A DNA stretch of 64,000 bases from Archaeoglobaceae archaeon (GTDB taxonomy: Archaea > Halobacteriota > Archaeoglobi > Archaeoglobales > Archaeoglobaceae). A program made the translations under genes and the position numbers. The stretch lies in assembly GCA_038734275.1 (NCBI GenBank), contig JAVYOO010000006.1, forward strand, positions 30,700-94,699, read 5' to 3'. A model generated the notes under the pieces. The model had not been told where the DNA came from and did no database searches. It saw only the letters and a list, made by a program, of their open reading frames with translations. This document shows, piece by piece, positions 46,476 to 55,377 of this stretch (positions are counted from its first letter, which is position 1; each line of letters begins with the position of its first letter).

Positions 46476-49400
46476 TTAATTCTTCCTTCTAATGAGATAG
46501 CTAACCGCTAAGAGCCCCGCGATTGCGAAGATCGCTTCGAAGCCAGGAATGAACGGTTTCTCAGCTGGAGTCGTGGTTGGTGTTGTCACGACTATTGTGG
46601 GTGGCGTTGTTGGGGTTACTGGAGTTGTCTGTATTGGAGTCTCCAATGGCTTTAGCACAGCAGCAAAGAGACTGAAGCTCTCAGTTGTTGCTTCATAGTA
46701 ATTGTATTTTCCATCACTGCCAACGAAATTCGTAGGCAGTTTAATCCATTCCTTGCCGTTCCACTTCAGCAGAACTACTGCAACAGCCTTTGGATCGAAG
46801 CCTTTGGCTTTGATCTCTTCAATTGGAATTCCGAACTGTATTCTGCCACTTAAATTAGCCTTTGTGCTCAAAGTCGGATCTATGCTCAGGATTAAGGCAA
46901 TAACTCCTGATGGGGCGGGAATATCAGACGGGAGTTCTTTCTTCTTCTCTATTCTAAGCTTTGCGTTTACGTTTTCATCGCTCAGCAGAATTAAAGCAAC
47001 GACGTTAGTTTCCCAGAAGGCACTCTGGGGCATTGTGAAGTCTGTGCTGTTGTTCGCCCTTAGCCTTATCCAGTCGCTAATGTAGATCGGCACTCCCGGG
47101 ATTACTCCTCCACCACCTCCTCCACCGCCACCGCCGCCGAGTATTGGACGTGGAGTGGTTTTTGGTGGTGTAGTTGGTGGAGTTGTTGGGGTAGGTTCTG
47201 GAGTTGGAGTTGGTTCTGGTGTTGGTGTAGGTTCTGGTGTTGGTGGTGCAACGACTTTCACAGTTACTGAGCTCTCGTTGTTCGCTTCATTGCTTTCGGT
47301 AATTTCGTTTTCCGAATCTGCGATCACTCTTATCGTGTAGCTTCCAGCTGAGCTTGGAGTCCATGAAATGCTTGCAATCGCTGATCCATCTGCATTGAGA
47401 CCGTCAATTCTTACCTTTTCTATTAAGGCGTTGTTTGCATAGAAGCTAACGTTGAATGCTCCCGCATTTGCATTGCCGATGTTTTCTATTGTTGCGTTTA
47501 TCGTTGCTGTTTGGTCAACAATTGGTTGCTCTGGATTAATTGAGATCGCTGTCACGATTAGATCTGGCTTAAGTGTTTGACCAATGGAAAGCGGTAGATA
47601 ATCGACGTTGTTGCTATCTATTACATAGAGCCCATCACAGATCCCTATCGGTTCTTGTGTGTCACTGCAAGTCTGCGAGTAACCATTTCCATCTGGGCTT
47701 AGCCAAGCATTACCGCCAAGCCAGTTGCCACCGAGGATGTTTGTTCCTTGCTGCAAGGTAGTGTTCCATGTGTTCGCTTCAGCGATATACGAGTAGATAA
47801 AGATCGGAGTTGCATAGCTATCCGCCGGTGCTATTCCACTCGGATAATCCTGATTGTTTGCACCATTACCACCAGAAATGCCAAAAGCCAATCCGTCTGA
47901 GATCGGATCACCTTCTATTCCAATTATATCCCAGATGCCAGTCCAGTCAGTGATGTATACAGCGTGCAAGTAGTTTCGATAGAATTCTGGATCATTTCCC
48001 AGTTCAACTAAATAGTAGCCTATATCCTGCCCTGTTATGAATAGTTTTCCTCCATTGTCCAAATAATCCGCCAAAGCCTCTATTTCAGCTTCATTTAGAA
48101 CTTCCTCGTAGTCATCTCCAAAGAACCATACAACGATTGGATAATTGCTTAAATCAGAGTAGCTTGGGGATCCCATAACTTCGCAGTCCCAGTAATCATA
48201 TGCAATGCCAAGATTATTCAATGAAGCAATGTAGTATGATTCATAGTGGGCATAATCGTCGTCATCCACCAGCAGAATCCTCTGACCGCTGTATCCAAGC
48301 CAGTTCAGAGTTCTGTTCATAACCTCGTCTCTCATTTCACTGCTGTTTATTGCCTCAAATCCAAACGCAAGGTAAACGAGTTTGTAAGTTCTGGTATCCA
48401 CTTTTATGCCAGCAGCTAATTTAGTAATAACGTTGTTCGTGTTGTTGAAAAGGTTGTTGTAGATGAGATTGCTGCTGGAATCACCGGGATATATTCCAGC
48501 CCAATTGTTCGAGATAGTGTTGTTAGCTACGATATTGTCGCTGGAATCCCAAAGATAGATTCCAACCACATTGTTCGAGATACTATTGTCAGCAATGGTG
48601 TTGTTGCTGGAAGCCACGAGAACGATGCCGCCACCATATCCAGAAACGCTAACATTTGTTATTGTAACGTTGTTCGCCGAAACGAGAATTCCAATTCCCA
48701 CTCCACTCTGATCGCCTGTAATCGAAAATCCCTGTCCGTCTAAAACAACGTCATTCGCAAATATTCCTATGCAGTAATACTGATCGCTTAAAAGCCCTGA
48801 AATGCTATTTACAAGCCTGTAGTATCCGGGATGCGAGATTTCCCTACAGCTGTCTATTTCCTCGCTTACAGGAACAACCATTCCGAAAACTGCATGAACG
48901 TCTGAGCCACTGACCGTGTAGTTCGTAACTATTATACCACTACAGAATCTCTGATCTTCAGCGGTAACGCCGACCTCGACTTCTGCCTTTGAATCTGCTT
49001 GGATTAAAAGCTCTGTTCTGTTAAGCCAGACTTTGCAGTTCGAGTTCGCAATTATCGAGATCGGTATATCTGCAGAGCTGTTCAGATTTCTGAAGGAGAT
49101 CGTGAAGTTCTTCTGATTCGCAACTCCCAAGCTAACAACAGCTGGCTCGGCAATTAGCTCGGTATTTATTGCAGCAAGAGCATTTATTCTACCCGCACCC
49201 TGTGTAAAGACATCGTAATCAAGCAAGACTGAGGTGCTCGCTATAATGTTCTTAACAGTCTCCGGATCCACGTTTCTTGCCTGCTTGAGCAGCGCTGCAA
49301 GCCCGGAAACATGGGGCGTTGCCATGCTCGTCCCGCTCATCACTGCAGTTCCTCCCTGATAATTCGCAGCCTCTATATCAACGCCTGGTGCAACTACCTC

Positions 49401-50309
49401 CGGCTTGACTCTATAATCAAGAGTTGGACCTCTACTGCTAAAAGATGCGATCTGATCAGTTTTATCCGTTGCCCCAACGGTTATAACCTTCTTTGCGGAA
49501 CCCGGAGACGAGATCGTGTAATAATCTCCATAATTTCCGGCTGCAGCAACAACGATTACGCCATTTTCAACCGCAGCATCGCATGCAAGGCTTAGGGGAT
49601 CTTCTCCAGAAGTTGGAATGCCTCCAAGGCTCATGCTTATTATATCTGCTCCATTGCCAACCGCATAATCTATTCCCTGAATTATCCAGCTCTCATATCC
49701 TTCGCCATTTTGATTGAGAACCTTTACGTTCATCAGATAGGCGCCAGGGGCAACTCCTTTAAACTCTGTCTCATTTCCAGTTCCAGCTGCGATGCTCGCA
49801 ACGTGCGTTCCGTGTCCATTTAAATCTTCAGCAGTTCCGTCATCGGTAAGGTCGACAGAATAGATTATCTTTGGCGTTCCATCTTCAAAGTAAAAATCCC
49901 CATGGCTCGAGTTTATTCCTGTGTCGAGTATTGCAATTTTAACGCCAGAACCGTTGTATCCAAGGTTCCAGACTTCGGTCGCATTTATCAGCGGAACGCT
50001 TTCGCTGAGCAAAGCCCTTACTTTTCTATCCAGCCATACCTTCTTTACTCCATCGATCGAAAGCAGTTTTCTGAAATCATCCCCCTTCTTCACTTCCAGA
50101 GAGATTGCGGGAATTATTTCGAACTTCTTTGCCTTTCCAAGCGATTTTGCAACTCCCTCAACATTTCCCATCTTCTCCTTCTCCGCCACAACTATTACAG
50201 GAATCCTTTCAGAATCTGCGTAGCCCTCTTTTATCAAAGCCTCAACGTTGAAAAGCTTTTCATCCACTTTCCTCAAATCCACATCTCTGGGAATCGCGAG
50301 CCTTTCCAT
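46476..50309 (-). CDS. Large secreted subtilisin-like protease (S8) with NosD, CARDB, PGF-pre-PGF and PGF-CTERM parts
   Basis: The intact body is 1277 residues. A propeptide-like region (about 1-105) precedes the S8 domain with D129, H166, oxyanion N259 and S328 (GTSMATPH). Next come a parallel beta-helix of NosD type (about 520-640), a GATase-like alpha/beta domain (about 700-880), a CARDB domain, a Pro/Thr repeat linker, a poly-Gly run, a PGF-pre-PGF domain and the C-terminal PGFEAIFAIAG... helix with RRK, the archaeosortase sorting signal. It has no signal peptide of its own: the matching one lies just upstream in another frame, and a one-base change at an A6 run (50449-50454) would join them into 1387 residues. 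If the break is real, the product stays in the cytoplasm. Confidence 0.9.
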   Translation of the reverse strand: MERLAIPRDVDLRKVDEKLFNVEALIKEGYADSERIPVIVVAEKEKMGNVEGVAKSLGKAKKFEIIPAISLEVKKGDDFRKLLSIDGVKKVWLDRKVRALLSESVPLINATEVWNLGYNGSGVKIAILDTGINSSHGDFYFEDGTPKIIYSVDLTDDGTAEDLNGHGTHVASIAAGTGNETEFKGVAPGAYLMNVKVLNQNGEGYESWIIQGIDYAVGNGADIISMSLGGIPTSGEDPLSLACDAAVENGVIVVAAAGNYGDYYTISSPGSAKKVITVGATDKTDQIASFSSRGPTLDYRVKPEVVAPGVDIEAANYQGGTAVMSGTSMATPHVSGLAALLKQARNVDPETVKNIIASTSVLLDYDVFTQGAGRINALAAINTELIAEPAVVSLGVANQKNFTISFRNLNSSADIPISIIANSNCKVWLNRTELLIQADSKAEVEVGVTAEDQRFCSGIIVTNYTVSGSDVHAVFGMVVPVSEEIDSCREISHPGYYRLVNSISGLLSDQYYCIGIFANDVVLDGQGFSITGDQSGVGIGILVSANNVTITNVSVSGYGGGIVLVASSNNTIADNSISNNVVGIYLWDSSDNIVANNTISNNWAGIYPGDSSSNLIYNNLFNNTNNVITKLAAGIKVDTRTYKLVYLAFGFEAINSSEMRDEVMNRTLNWLGYSGQRILLVDDDDYAHYESYYIASLNNLGIAYDYWDCEVMGSPSYSDLSNYPIVVWFFGDDYEEVLNEAEIEALADYLDNGGKLFITGQDIGYYLVELGNDPEFYRNYLHAVYITDWTGIWDIIGIEGDPISDGLAFGISGGNGANNQDYPSGIAPADSYATPIFIYSYIAEANTWNTTLQQGTNILGGNWLGGNAWLSPDGNGYSQTCSDTQEPIGICDGLYVIDSNNVDYLPLSIGQTLKPDLIVTAISINPEQPIVDQTATINATIENIGNANAGAFNVSFYANNALIEKVRIDGLNADGSAIASISWTPSSAGSYTIRVIADSENEITESNEANNESSVTVKVVAPPTPEPTPTPEPTPTPEPTPTTPPTTPPKTTPRPILGGGGGGGGGGGVIPGVPIYISDWIRLRANNSTDFTMPQSAFWETNVVALILLSDENVNAKLRIEKKKELPSDIPAPSGVIALILSIDPTLSTKANLSGRIQFGIPIEEIKAKGFDPKAVAVVLLKWNGKEWIKLPTNFVGSDGKYNYYEATTESFSLFAAVLKPLETPIQTTPVTPTTPPTIVVTTPTTTPAEKPFIPGFEAIFAIAGLLAVSYLIRRKN

Positions 50310-50434
50310 GACTTTAACGTTCTCATCAGCAGATAAAACAAAGATTTCCGCCTTATCTGTGATCCCGACTTCGACTTTTTCACCCGTTGGAAGTTTTACT
50401 ATCTTTTTCTCTCTAACTTTCTCTGAAAGTGTTC

Positions 50435-50638
50435 CTATCTTATCCGCATTTTTTCCTTTAGCATGTGCAAATCAGTTTTTTGCAACTTCGAAAGTTTGTC
50501 TGAAAGAAAATCTCTGTGTATTGGAATTCCAATTTTTTCAAAACCCACCGGAGTTTTCTGCGGACTCTCTGCAATTGCTTCTACAGTGAAAATCGCCAAA
50601 ACAAATGCAAACAGAATGCATAGGCGAAGTGGATTCAC
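50435..50638 (-). CDS. Signal-peptide fragment of the S8 protease (separated by a frameshift)
   Basis: A 67-residue frame starting at GTG 50638: MNPLRLCILFAFVLAIFTVEA is a classical Sec signal peptide, followed by the start of a propeptide. It ends at a TAG soon after the A6 run at 50449-50454. If one more A is read there, the frame continues as KNADKIGTLSEKVREKK and on without stops to the protease body at 50309. This is thus the true N-terminus of the protease gene, cut off by a sequencing slip, a mutation or a programmed -1 shift. Confidence 0.75.
   Translation of the reverse strand: MNPLRLCILFAFVLAIFTVEAIAESPQKTPVGFEKIGIPIHRDFLSDKLSKLQKTDLHMLKEKMRIR
50449..50454 (-). other. A6 homopolymer at the frameshift point
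   Basis: Six A on the coding (minus) strand, in the context AAGG-A6-TGCGG. This is the only place needed to move between the signal-peptide frame and the protease frame, and a -1 slip, by ribosome or polymerase, on this run would restore the full protein. Confidence 0.65.
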
Positions 50639-50758
50639 AATTCCACCCCTCCATTATTATGTCATTGCTTAATGCTCCATCATATATCAATCTTTCTTAG
50701 TTGTTTTCAAAAATTCACAAAAATGGATTGAGACTCTAAAGGAAAAGCTTCCTCAGAT

Positions 50759-51658
50759 TTAAAGCGAAATCAAACCCATCCTAAACATATCATCGCTCGT
50801 GAAAACCTCAACTCCCGCTTTTCTAAGAGCTTTCACGGTCTCGAGTGTATCCTCTATAAGTCTAAGCATTTCTTCCTTCTCCTCTGGAATTCTGCCATGA
50901 ACTCCTGTAAAAATTGGTCCACGCTCCGTAAAAAGATAATTGGAAACGTGGTCGCATGTGAAGTAAGTATCAACTTTTATCCCCTCAATCAGGTTTTTGA
51001 GTTCCAGAAGCTGTTCCTCAGCGTTAAGCGGTTTAACAAGTCCTTCCATATCGGGATTTGTTATCGTCAGATTTCTTATTCTGACAAAAGTTGGCTTTGC
51101 CTCGTTTATAACCCTTGCAGTGTTCTTCGCATGCCTTTCGCTTCTCTCCGCTCCGCCAAGTCCAGTTATTACATAATAAGTGGTCTCAAAGAATTTGCCC
51201 GCTTTCTTTCCCGCTTTAATCGCATCCTCAGCTGTTATTCCTTTCTGAACAAGTCCAAGAATTTCGTCATCACCGCTTTCAAGACCCATATGCAGTCTCG
51301 TAAGCCCAGCAGATTTCAGATCTTCCAACTTTTCCTCTTGCATGTTCGCTATAGTCTTTATCCTTGCATAAGCGGTAACCCTTTCTACTTCTGGTCTCTT
51401 GGCTTTCAAATAGCGAATGATTTCAGCGATGTCCTTATGAATCAGCGGATTTGAGTCGCCAAGGAATGCGGACTTTGATTTCGGAAAATACTTTGGAATT
51501 TCGTCAATGTCTCTAAGAATTTCCTCCTTCGCCCTTTGCTCAAATTTTATGGCTTTATACATCGAGCAAAATACGCATCGATTCCAGTTGCAACCTCTAA
51601 CAACTCTAATCAGATAGCTAAAAGCTTCACTTGGCGGTCGAAATGGCGGGAGCTCCAT
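50759..51658 (-). CDS. Radical SAM protein with CX4CX2C cluster motif
   Basis: A 299-residue radical SAM protein. The iron-sulfur motif GCNWNRCVFC at residues 23-32 has four residues between the first two cysteines rather than the usual three, as in a branch of Elp3/HemN-like archaeal and bacterial proteins. LHMGLESGDDEIL and GLGGAERSERHAKN are also typical. Substrate not known. The 89-residue gene upstream on the same strand ends one base before the start codon, so both are one transcript. Confidence 0.85.
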   Translation of the reverse strand: MELPPFRPPSEAFSYLIRVVRGCNWNRCVFCSMYKAIKFEQRAKEEILRDIDEIPKYFPKSKSAFLGDSNPLIHKDIAEIIRYLKAKRPEVERVTAYARIKTIANMQEEKLEDLKSAGLTRLHMGLESGDDEILGLVQKGITAEDAIKAGKKAGKFFETTYYVITGLGGAERSERHAKNTARVINEAKPTFVRIRNLTITNPDMEGLVKPLNAEEQLLELKNLIEGIKVDTYFTCDHVSNYLFTERGPIFTGVHGRIPEEKEEMLRLIEDTLETVKALRKAGVEVFTSDDMFRMGLISL

Positions 51659-51659
51659 A

Positions 51660-51929
51660 TCACTTCCTCAGGCTAAATCTCTTGAAATGTAAGTTTGCCA
51701 ATGCCTGAAGCCATAGCTTCGCCTCTTCGCTGACAAGATCGCTTAGTTCTTCTTTGGTATTGCTTACAAAACCCTGAAACTCACCAAAAGCGTAGAATTC
51801 GATTCGATCTCTTGTTATAACTACTTTTAGGGGGTCGTCTTCGATAATTAGGGCTTTACCTTCTTTCCTGAGAACCCTACCAAGCTCATCAAATGAGGCA
51901 AGGATCTTGGATGCATATTCTGTAAGCAT
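51660..51929 (-). CDS. Hypothetical protein in operon with radical SAM gene
   Basis: An 89-residue protein without a recognised domain. Predicted helix (MLTEYASKILASFDELGRVL), then beta strands KALIIEDDPLKVVITRDRIEFYAF, cut here for length, and a helical end with SEEAKLWLQALA. No cysteines or membrane segments. I use ATG 51929; the open frame extends further upstream to 52142, but that part is antisense to the decayed gene on the other strand and is not credible. Coupled to the radical SAM gene by a one-base gap, so it may be its partner or substrate. Confidence 0.7.
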   Translation of the reverse strand: MLTEYASKILASFDELGRVLRKEGKALIIEDDPLKVVITRDRIEFYAFGEFQGFVSNTKEELSDLVSEEAKLWLQALANLHFKRFSLRK

Positions 51930-52020
51930 AACAATAGAATTCAACGTAAGCAAAAAACTTTTTGCACTTTTAGCCATGCTGACAAGTATCAAAAAATTTA
52001 AATAGTTGTAGAAGAGTGAT

Positions 52021-52692
52021 ATGGGTTGGAAACTCGTTCTCGCTGTTCTGGTCGCAATCCTCATGCTCGCGGTGGCAATTCCGATTTTTGTTGATGTTTC
52101 TGCACAGCCACCTGAAGCAGTTTGAATTGAAAACATAGACATGAAGTTTTAAATGTAAATGGAGAGACCGATGCAGAAATCCTGACAAAGATCTACAAGT
52201 CCACCACGAATTTACTTCTAAAAGAAACTTTGATCAAAGAGGGTTTTGAATGAAAGTGCAGAAGTGAGACTGAGATCTATCTGGAAAGCACGAGCCACTA
52301 CAGCAACGTTATTTTCATTTAAAGGCGGTTCAATTCGAATCTGGAATTCTTGCTTATGAAGGCTGGTTTTCGAAGACTCTGGAGATTGGAAAGACAGAAA
52401 TTGTTGAGTTCAATTTCACAGTTCCCAAGGATTACAACTATTTGATAAAAATCGAGGCTTGGAGGGGTGGATCACTTCTTAAAAGCTGGATTAAAACTCT
52501 GAATCTCGCTCCGACGAAAAAGATACCAGAAGACCTCAAAGAAGAGAGATTTCTGATTCCCTGAGAGATTCCAGTTCCTACACCGTTCGCCCTCCAATCT
52601 ACAGAAACATGCTCAATATGGCAATTCTCGTGCTCTCAATTTATGCTCTGACTACTGAAAAAATAAGGCTCAGGCTTTTTAGTTGTCTTTAA
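52021..52692 (+). pseudogene. Decayed gene for a secreted, membrane-anchored protein
   Basis: An ATG at 52021 opens MGWKLVLAVLVAILMLAVA, a clean signal peptide, and ends at TGA 52122-52124. Beyond it the other frames carry protein-like pieces: GETDAEILTKIYKSTTNLLL (about 52160-52251), a long stretch with GWFSKTLEIGKTEIVEFN and TVPKDYNYLIKIEAW (about 52283-52563), and at the end a hydrophobic segment with NMLNMAILVLSIYALTT (52565-52692). At least two frameshifts and several stops separate them. The order signal peptide, beta-rich body, C-terminal helix fits archaeal surface proteins of the CARDB-like or DUF7490-like kind. Confidence 0.7.
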
Positions 52693-52796
52693 TGTTTTCT
52701 CCAAACATAATGTCAGAATTTTGATTGAGATTTAAAAGTTGCTCCTTCAAGAAATCGGAAAATTTTTATATACTACTCTTTACAACATAGATTAAA

Positions 52797-53726
52797 ATGC
52801 AGTCCCTACTAATGAATACCGTTATAAGACTTCTGCGGAGAGAAGGTTATGAATTGCTTGAGTTACTTGATACTAAGCCAAGATGCTTCGATCTTATAGC
52901 CAGAAAAGGAAAGCAAATTCTTTTAATTAAAGTTTTATACAACGTGGATTCTTTGAAGATCGAAACTGCCGAAGAGATGCGAAAAATAGCCAGACTCCTG
53001 AATGCAATTGCAATCGTGATAGGGGAGAAATTCAAATTCGATTTTCTCGAGAGGAGAGTTGTGTATTCAAGATACGACCTGCCCGTTATCAATCTTGCCA
53101 CCTTTTATGATTACCTCCGCGGAGAACTTCCCTATATTTATTCTGCCCCCGGCGGTTATTACGTCAAGATAAACGCAGAGAAACTTCGAAAGGCTAGAGA
53201 GGCGATGGGGATAAGCATCGGGGATGCAGCAAAAAGGCTTGGGGTATCGAAAAGAACTGTAAAGAATTATGAAGAGGGGGCTGATGCAAGTGTTGAAGTT
53301 GCAATAAAGCTTGAAGAAGTCTTCGGTGACGTGGTAGAAAAAATAGACTTCTCGGAGTTCGTGCGTGGAGACGAGAAGGAGATTACAAAGGAAGAATTTG
53401 AAGAGAGTAACGAGATTATCGAAAAATTGAGAGAGATTGGTATTGCTGTTTATACTGTAAAGCACACGCCTTTTGATGCCATTTCGAAAGTTGAGGATAA
53501 CGATGTGATTATGGGATTGAAACAGGTTAGAGAAATAGAGAAGAGAGCTCAAATTATAGGCAAAGTCTCGCAGATCGTGAATATAGATGCTGCCTATATT
53601 ACAGAAAGGCAAATGAAAAAGAAGGTTAATTCAGTTGTGTTTGTCCTTAAAGAAGAGCTCGAGTGTTTGGATTCGCCTGACGATTTCATATCCCTAATAA
53701 ATGAGAAGAGGGAGAAGTATGCTTGA
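52797..53726 (+). CDS. Archaeal HTH-type transcriptional regulator (AF_1787/MJ0272-like)
   Basis: A 309-residue protein found throughout Euryarchaeota as a putative HTH regulator. An N-terminal nuclease- or PD-(D/E)xK-like domain (about 1-110; FDLIARKGKQILLIKV) is followed by a Cro/C1-type helix-turn-helix (residues about 127-180; LRKAREAMGISIGDAAKRLG) and a C-terminal domain with VYTVKHTPFDAI. A TATA box TTTTTATATA at 52764-52774 lies about 27 bases before ATG 52797, which predicts a leaderless message. Overlaps the flavin reductase gene by eight bases. Confidence 0.87.
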   Translation: MQSLLMNTVIRLLRREGYELLELLDTKPRCFDLIARKGKQILLIKVLYNVDSLKIETAEEMRKIARLLNAIAIVIGEKFKFDFLERRVVYSRYDLPVINLATFYDYLRGELPYIYSAPGGYYVKINAEKLRKAREAMGISIGDAAKRLGVSKRTVKNYEEGADASVEVAIKLEEVFGDVVEKIDFSEFVRGDEKEITKEEFEESNEIIEKLREIGIAVYTVKHTPFDAISKVEDNDVIMGLKQVREIEKRAQIIGKVSQIVNIDAAYITERQMKKKVNSVVFVLKEELECLDSPDDFISLINEKREKYA

Positions 53727-54231
53727 ACTACTATACCCCCTGAGAACGTATCTAATCGTTTCAGGAGTTGAAAAACCCAATATTATGACTGCTGACTGGG
53801 TAATACCGCTCTCTTTTGAACCAAAAATGCTGGGAGTTTCTGTAGGCCACAAAAGATACACTAACAAGTTAATAAAGGATTACAAAGAATTTGTAGTTGC
53901 GGTTCCCACAATAGAACTGCTCCGAGATGTTTGGATTGCTGGAAGCATAAGTGGTGCTACTGAAGATAAAATATCAAAAGTTAAACTTACTCTCGTTAAA
54001 TCGCAAAAGATAAGGGTTCCCTCGATAAAGGAATGTCAGGCCAATCTGGAATGTAAGGTTATAAATGAAGTCGAAGTTGGAGATCATACGCTCTTCGTTG
54101 GCGAAATTGTCAATGCAACCTATGGAGACGCGTTTAGAGGAGGAAAAGCAGACTTAGGCTATCGATTTATTCTCCACACCAGTTTTGGAAAAAATTTTAC
54201 GACAAATTCGAGCGAAATATTTACTCCTTAG
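53719..54231 (+). CDS. Flavin reductase-like domain protein
   Basis: A 170-residue FMN-binding split-barrel protein of the flavin reductase-like group; MTADWVIPLSFEPKMLGVSVG is the core motif, partly quoted here, and FVVAVPTIELL and VGEIVNATYGDAF follow. Such archaeal proteins bind FMN and may reduce flavin or iron with NAD(P)H. ATG 53719 follows GAGGGAGAAG and sits inside the end of the HTH gene. Convergent with the coiled-coil gene by four bases. Confidence 0.9.
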   Translation: MLELLYPLRTYLIVSGVEKPNIMTADWVIPLSFEPKMLGVSVGHKRYTNKLIKDYKEFVVAVPTIELLRDVWIAGSISGATEDKISKVKLTLVKSQKIRVPSIKECQANLECKVINEVEVGDHTLFVGEIVNATYGDAFRGGKADLGYRFILHTSFGKNFTTNSSEIFTP

Positions 54232-54866
54232 GATCTACGAATCATTATTACCATTGCACTGAATGAGCCCACAAAGATTGAGACTAAGAAGAACGTGGCT
54301 ATTCGATAGGTTGCGCTCTGCTCCGCCAAGCTTTTAATTTCGCTCTCCATTTGAGATATCTTAATCGCCCTGCTTTCGAATTCCTCGCTAAGTAGGTCGT
54401 ATCTCAATTTCAAGGAGTTATAACTCTCATTTAACCTGAAAAATTCCGTTTCAAGCGTCTTTTTCTCCATTTCTAATTTGCTTTTTTCTGACTCGATCTC
54501 ATTTAACTTTTGAGTAAGATTTTCGATTTCTCCCCTCAAAAGCCCAATTTCGCTACTAATGGCCATTAATTTGCTTTCAAGCCATATTGCATATTTTCTC
54601 AGGTTTTCTTGCTTCAAATCTGAAGTAACACTCACTTCTGCAATTCTCAACCCATTGGCTGTCACGTATTTTACTCCAGGCTCACAGCTCGCCCCTACTT
54701 TGACAACGTAAGAACCTGCGGGTAAGTAAGCGGAACCGTTCATCGTCTCAACGAAGAAAAGACATGAATCGCTTGTCTCAATAAGGGCCGGTTGGGTAAT
54801 TGTAATTGTAAAATTATCCCCCAGAGATGCGAAAAGGGTCAAAATTGAAAGAAGCAACCAGATCAT
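54228..54866 (-). CDS. Membrane-anchored extracytoplasmic coiled-coil protein
   Basis: A 212-residue protein with an N-terminal signal peptide (MIWLLLSILTLFASLG), a small beta domain with two cysteines (about residues 17-80), a long coiled coil (about 85-180, LLRGEIENLTQKLNEIESEK and further heptads) and a C-terminal membrane helix (about 187-208) ending MIRRS. No known family. Its ATG overlaps the stop of the membrane roadblock-like gene (ATGA), so it is the last gene of the four-gene cluster. Confidence 0.78.
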   Translation of the reverse strand: MIWLLLSILTLFASLGDNFTITITQPALIETSDSCLFFVETMNGSAYLPAGSYVVKVGASCEPGVKYVTANGLRIAEVSVTSDLKQENLRKYAIWLESKLMAISSEIGLLRGEIENLTQKLNEIESEKSKLEMEKKTLETEFFRLNESYNSLKLRYDLLSEEFESRAIKISQMESEIKSLAEQSATYRIATFFLVSIFVGSFSAMVIMIRRS

Positions 54867-55372
54867 ATCAAACCCTCCAGAATTGTATTTAATTCACCCT
54901 TTATCCTCTCCATCTCGGGCCGTGATATATCTCTCATCGTTTTCGCGTAAATTAAAACTTCCGGATTTATTTCCATCACAAGCAATCTGCTCTCTCCACC
55001 CGCAATAACGATTCGGTCTGAATCCAACACGCGTTTGGCAAATTTAATAATCTCTGGCCCCTCTGCAGTGTCCTCGTCCGGAGTAGAACTGTTTGAAGCA
55101 ATGGGCAATCCATCGGGTGTGAGCAAAGTAACTTCTGACAAGAGATATTTGGTTGCAATATATCCTGGAAGATCTTCTACTGTTTTTGGACCTTCTTGTT
55201 GCTGATTTGATACTTCAGACTTCTCTATCGTCTCAACTACTTCTGATATCTTCGCTTTTCTCACAGTTTCTGCAATCTTTTCCTCTTTTGTCATTCCACT
55301 TTCAAGAAGTTTCCAAGTAACCACAAACCCGACACCAAACCCAACAACAACACTCAAAATGTCATAGAGCAT
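54863..55372 (-). CDS. Membrane-anchored roadblock/LC7-like protein
   Basis: A 169-residue protein. An N-terminal helix (residues about 4-22) anchors it, a charged linker (25-70) follows, and the C-terminal 100 residues look like a roadblock/LC7 domain: VTLLTPDGLPIASNSS, then a helix with PEIIKFAKRVL, and IVIAGGESRLLVMEINPEVL. Roadblock proteins act with small Ras-like GTPases as activators or scaffolds; no GTPase is adjacent. Resemblance is by pattern, not alignment. Confidence 0.68.
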   Translation of the reverse strand: MLYDILSVVVGFGVGFVVTWKLLESGMTKEEKIAETVRKAKISEVVETIEKSEVSNQQQEGPKTVEDLPGYIATKYLLSEVTLLTPDGLPIASNSSTPDEDTAEGPEIIKFAKRVLDSDRIVIAGGESRLLVMEINPEVLIYAKTMRDISRPEMERIKGELNTILEGLI

Positions 55373-55377
55373 TTAAA

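Noticed and set aside
47160..47240. Tandem DNA repeat suggesting a CRISPR or minisatellite
   Set aside because: The repeat is a coding Pro-Thr-Pro-Glu linker; no spacers, and no CRISPR array or cas gene was seen anywhere in the window.
47155..47340. Val/Gly repeat protein on the plus strand
   Set aside because: It is the antisense of the Pro/Thr repeat linker of the protease, so the repeat only reflects that low-complexity DNA.
51930..52142. N-terminal extension of the 89-residue hypothetical protein
   Set aside because: The added residues are antisense to the signal peptide of the decayed gene on the plus strand, and a good ATG is present at 51929.
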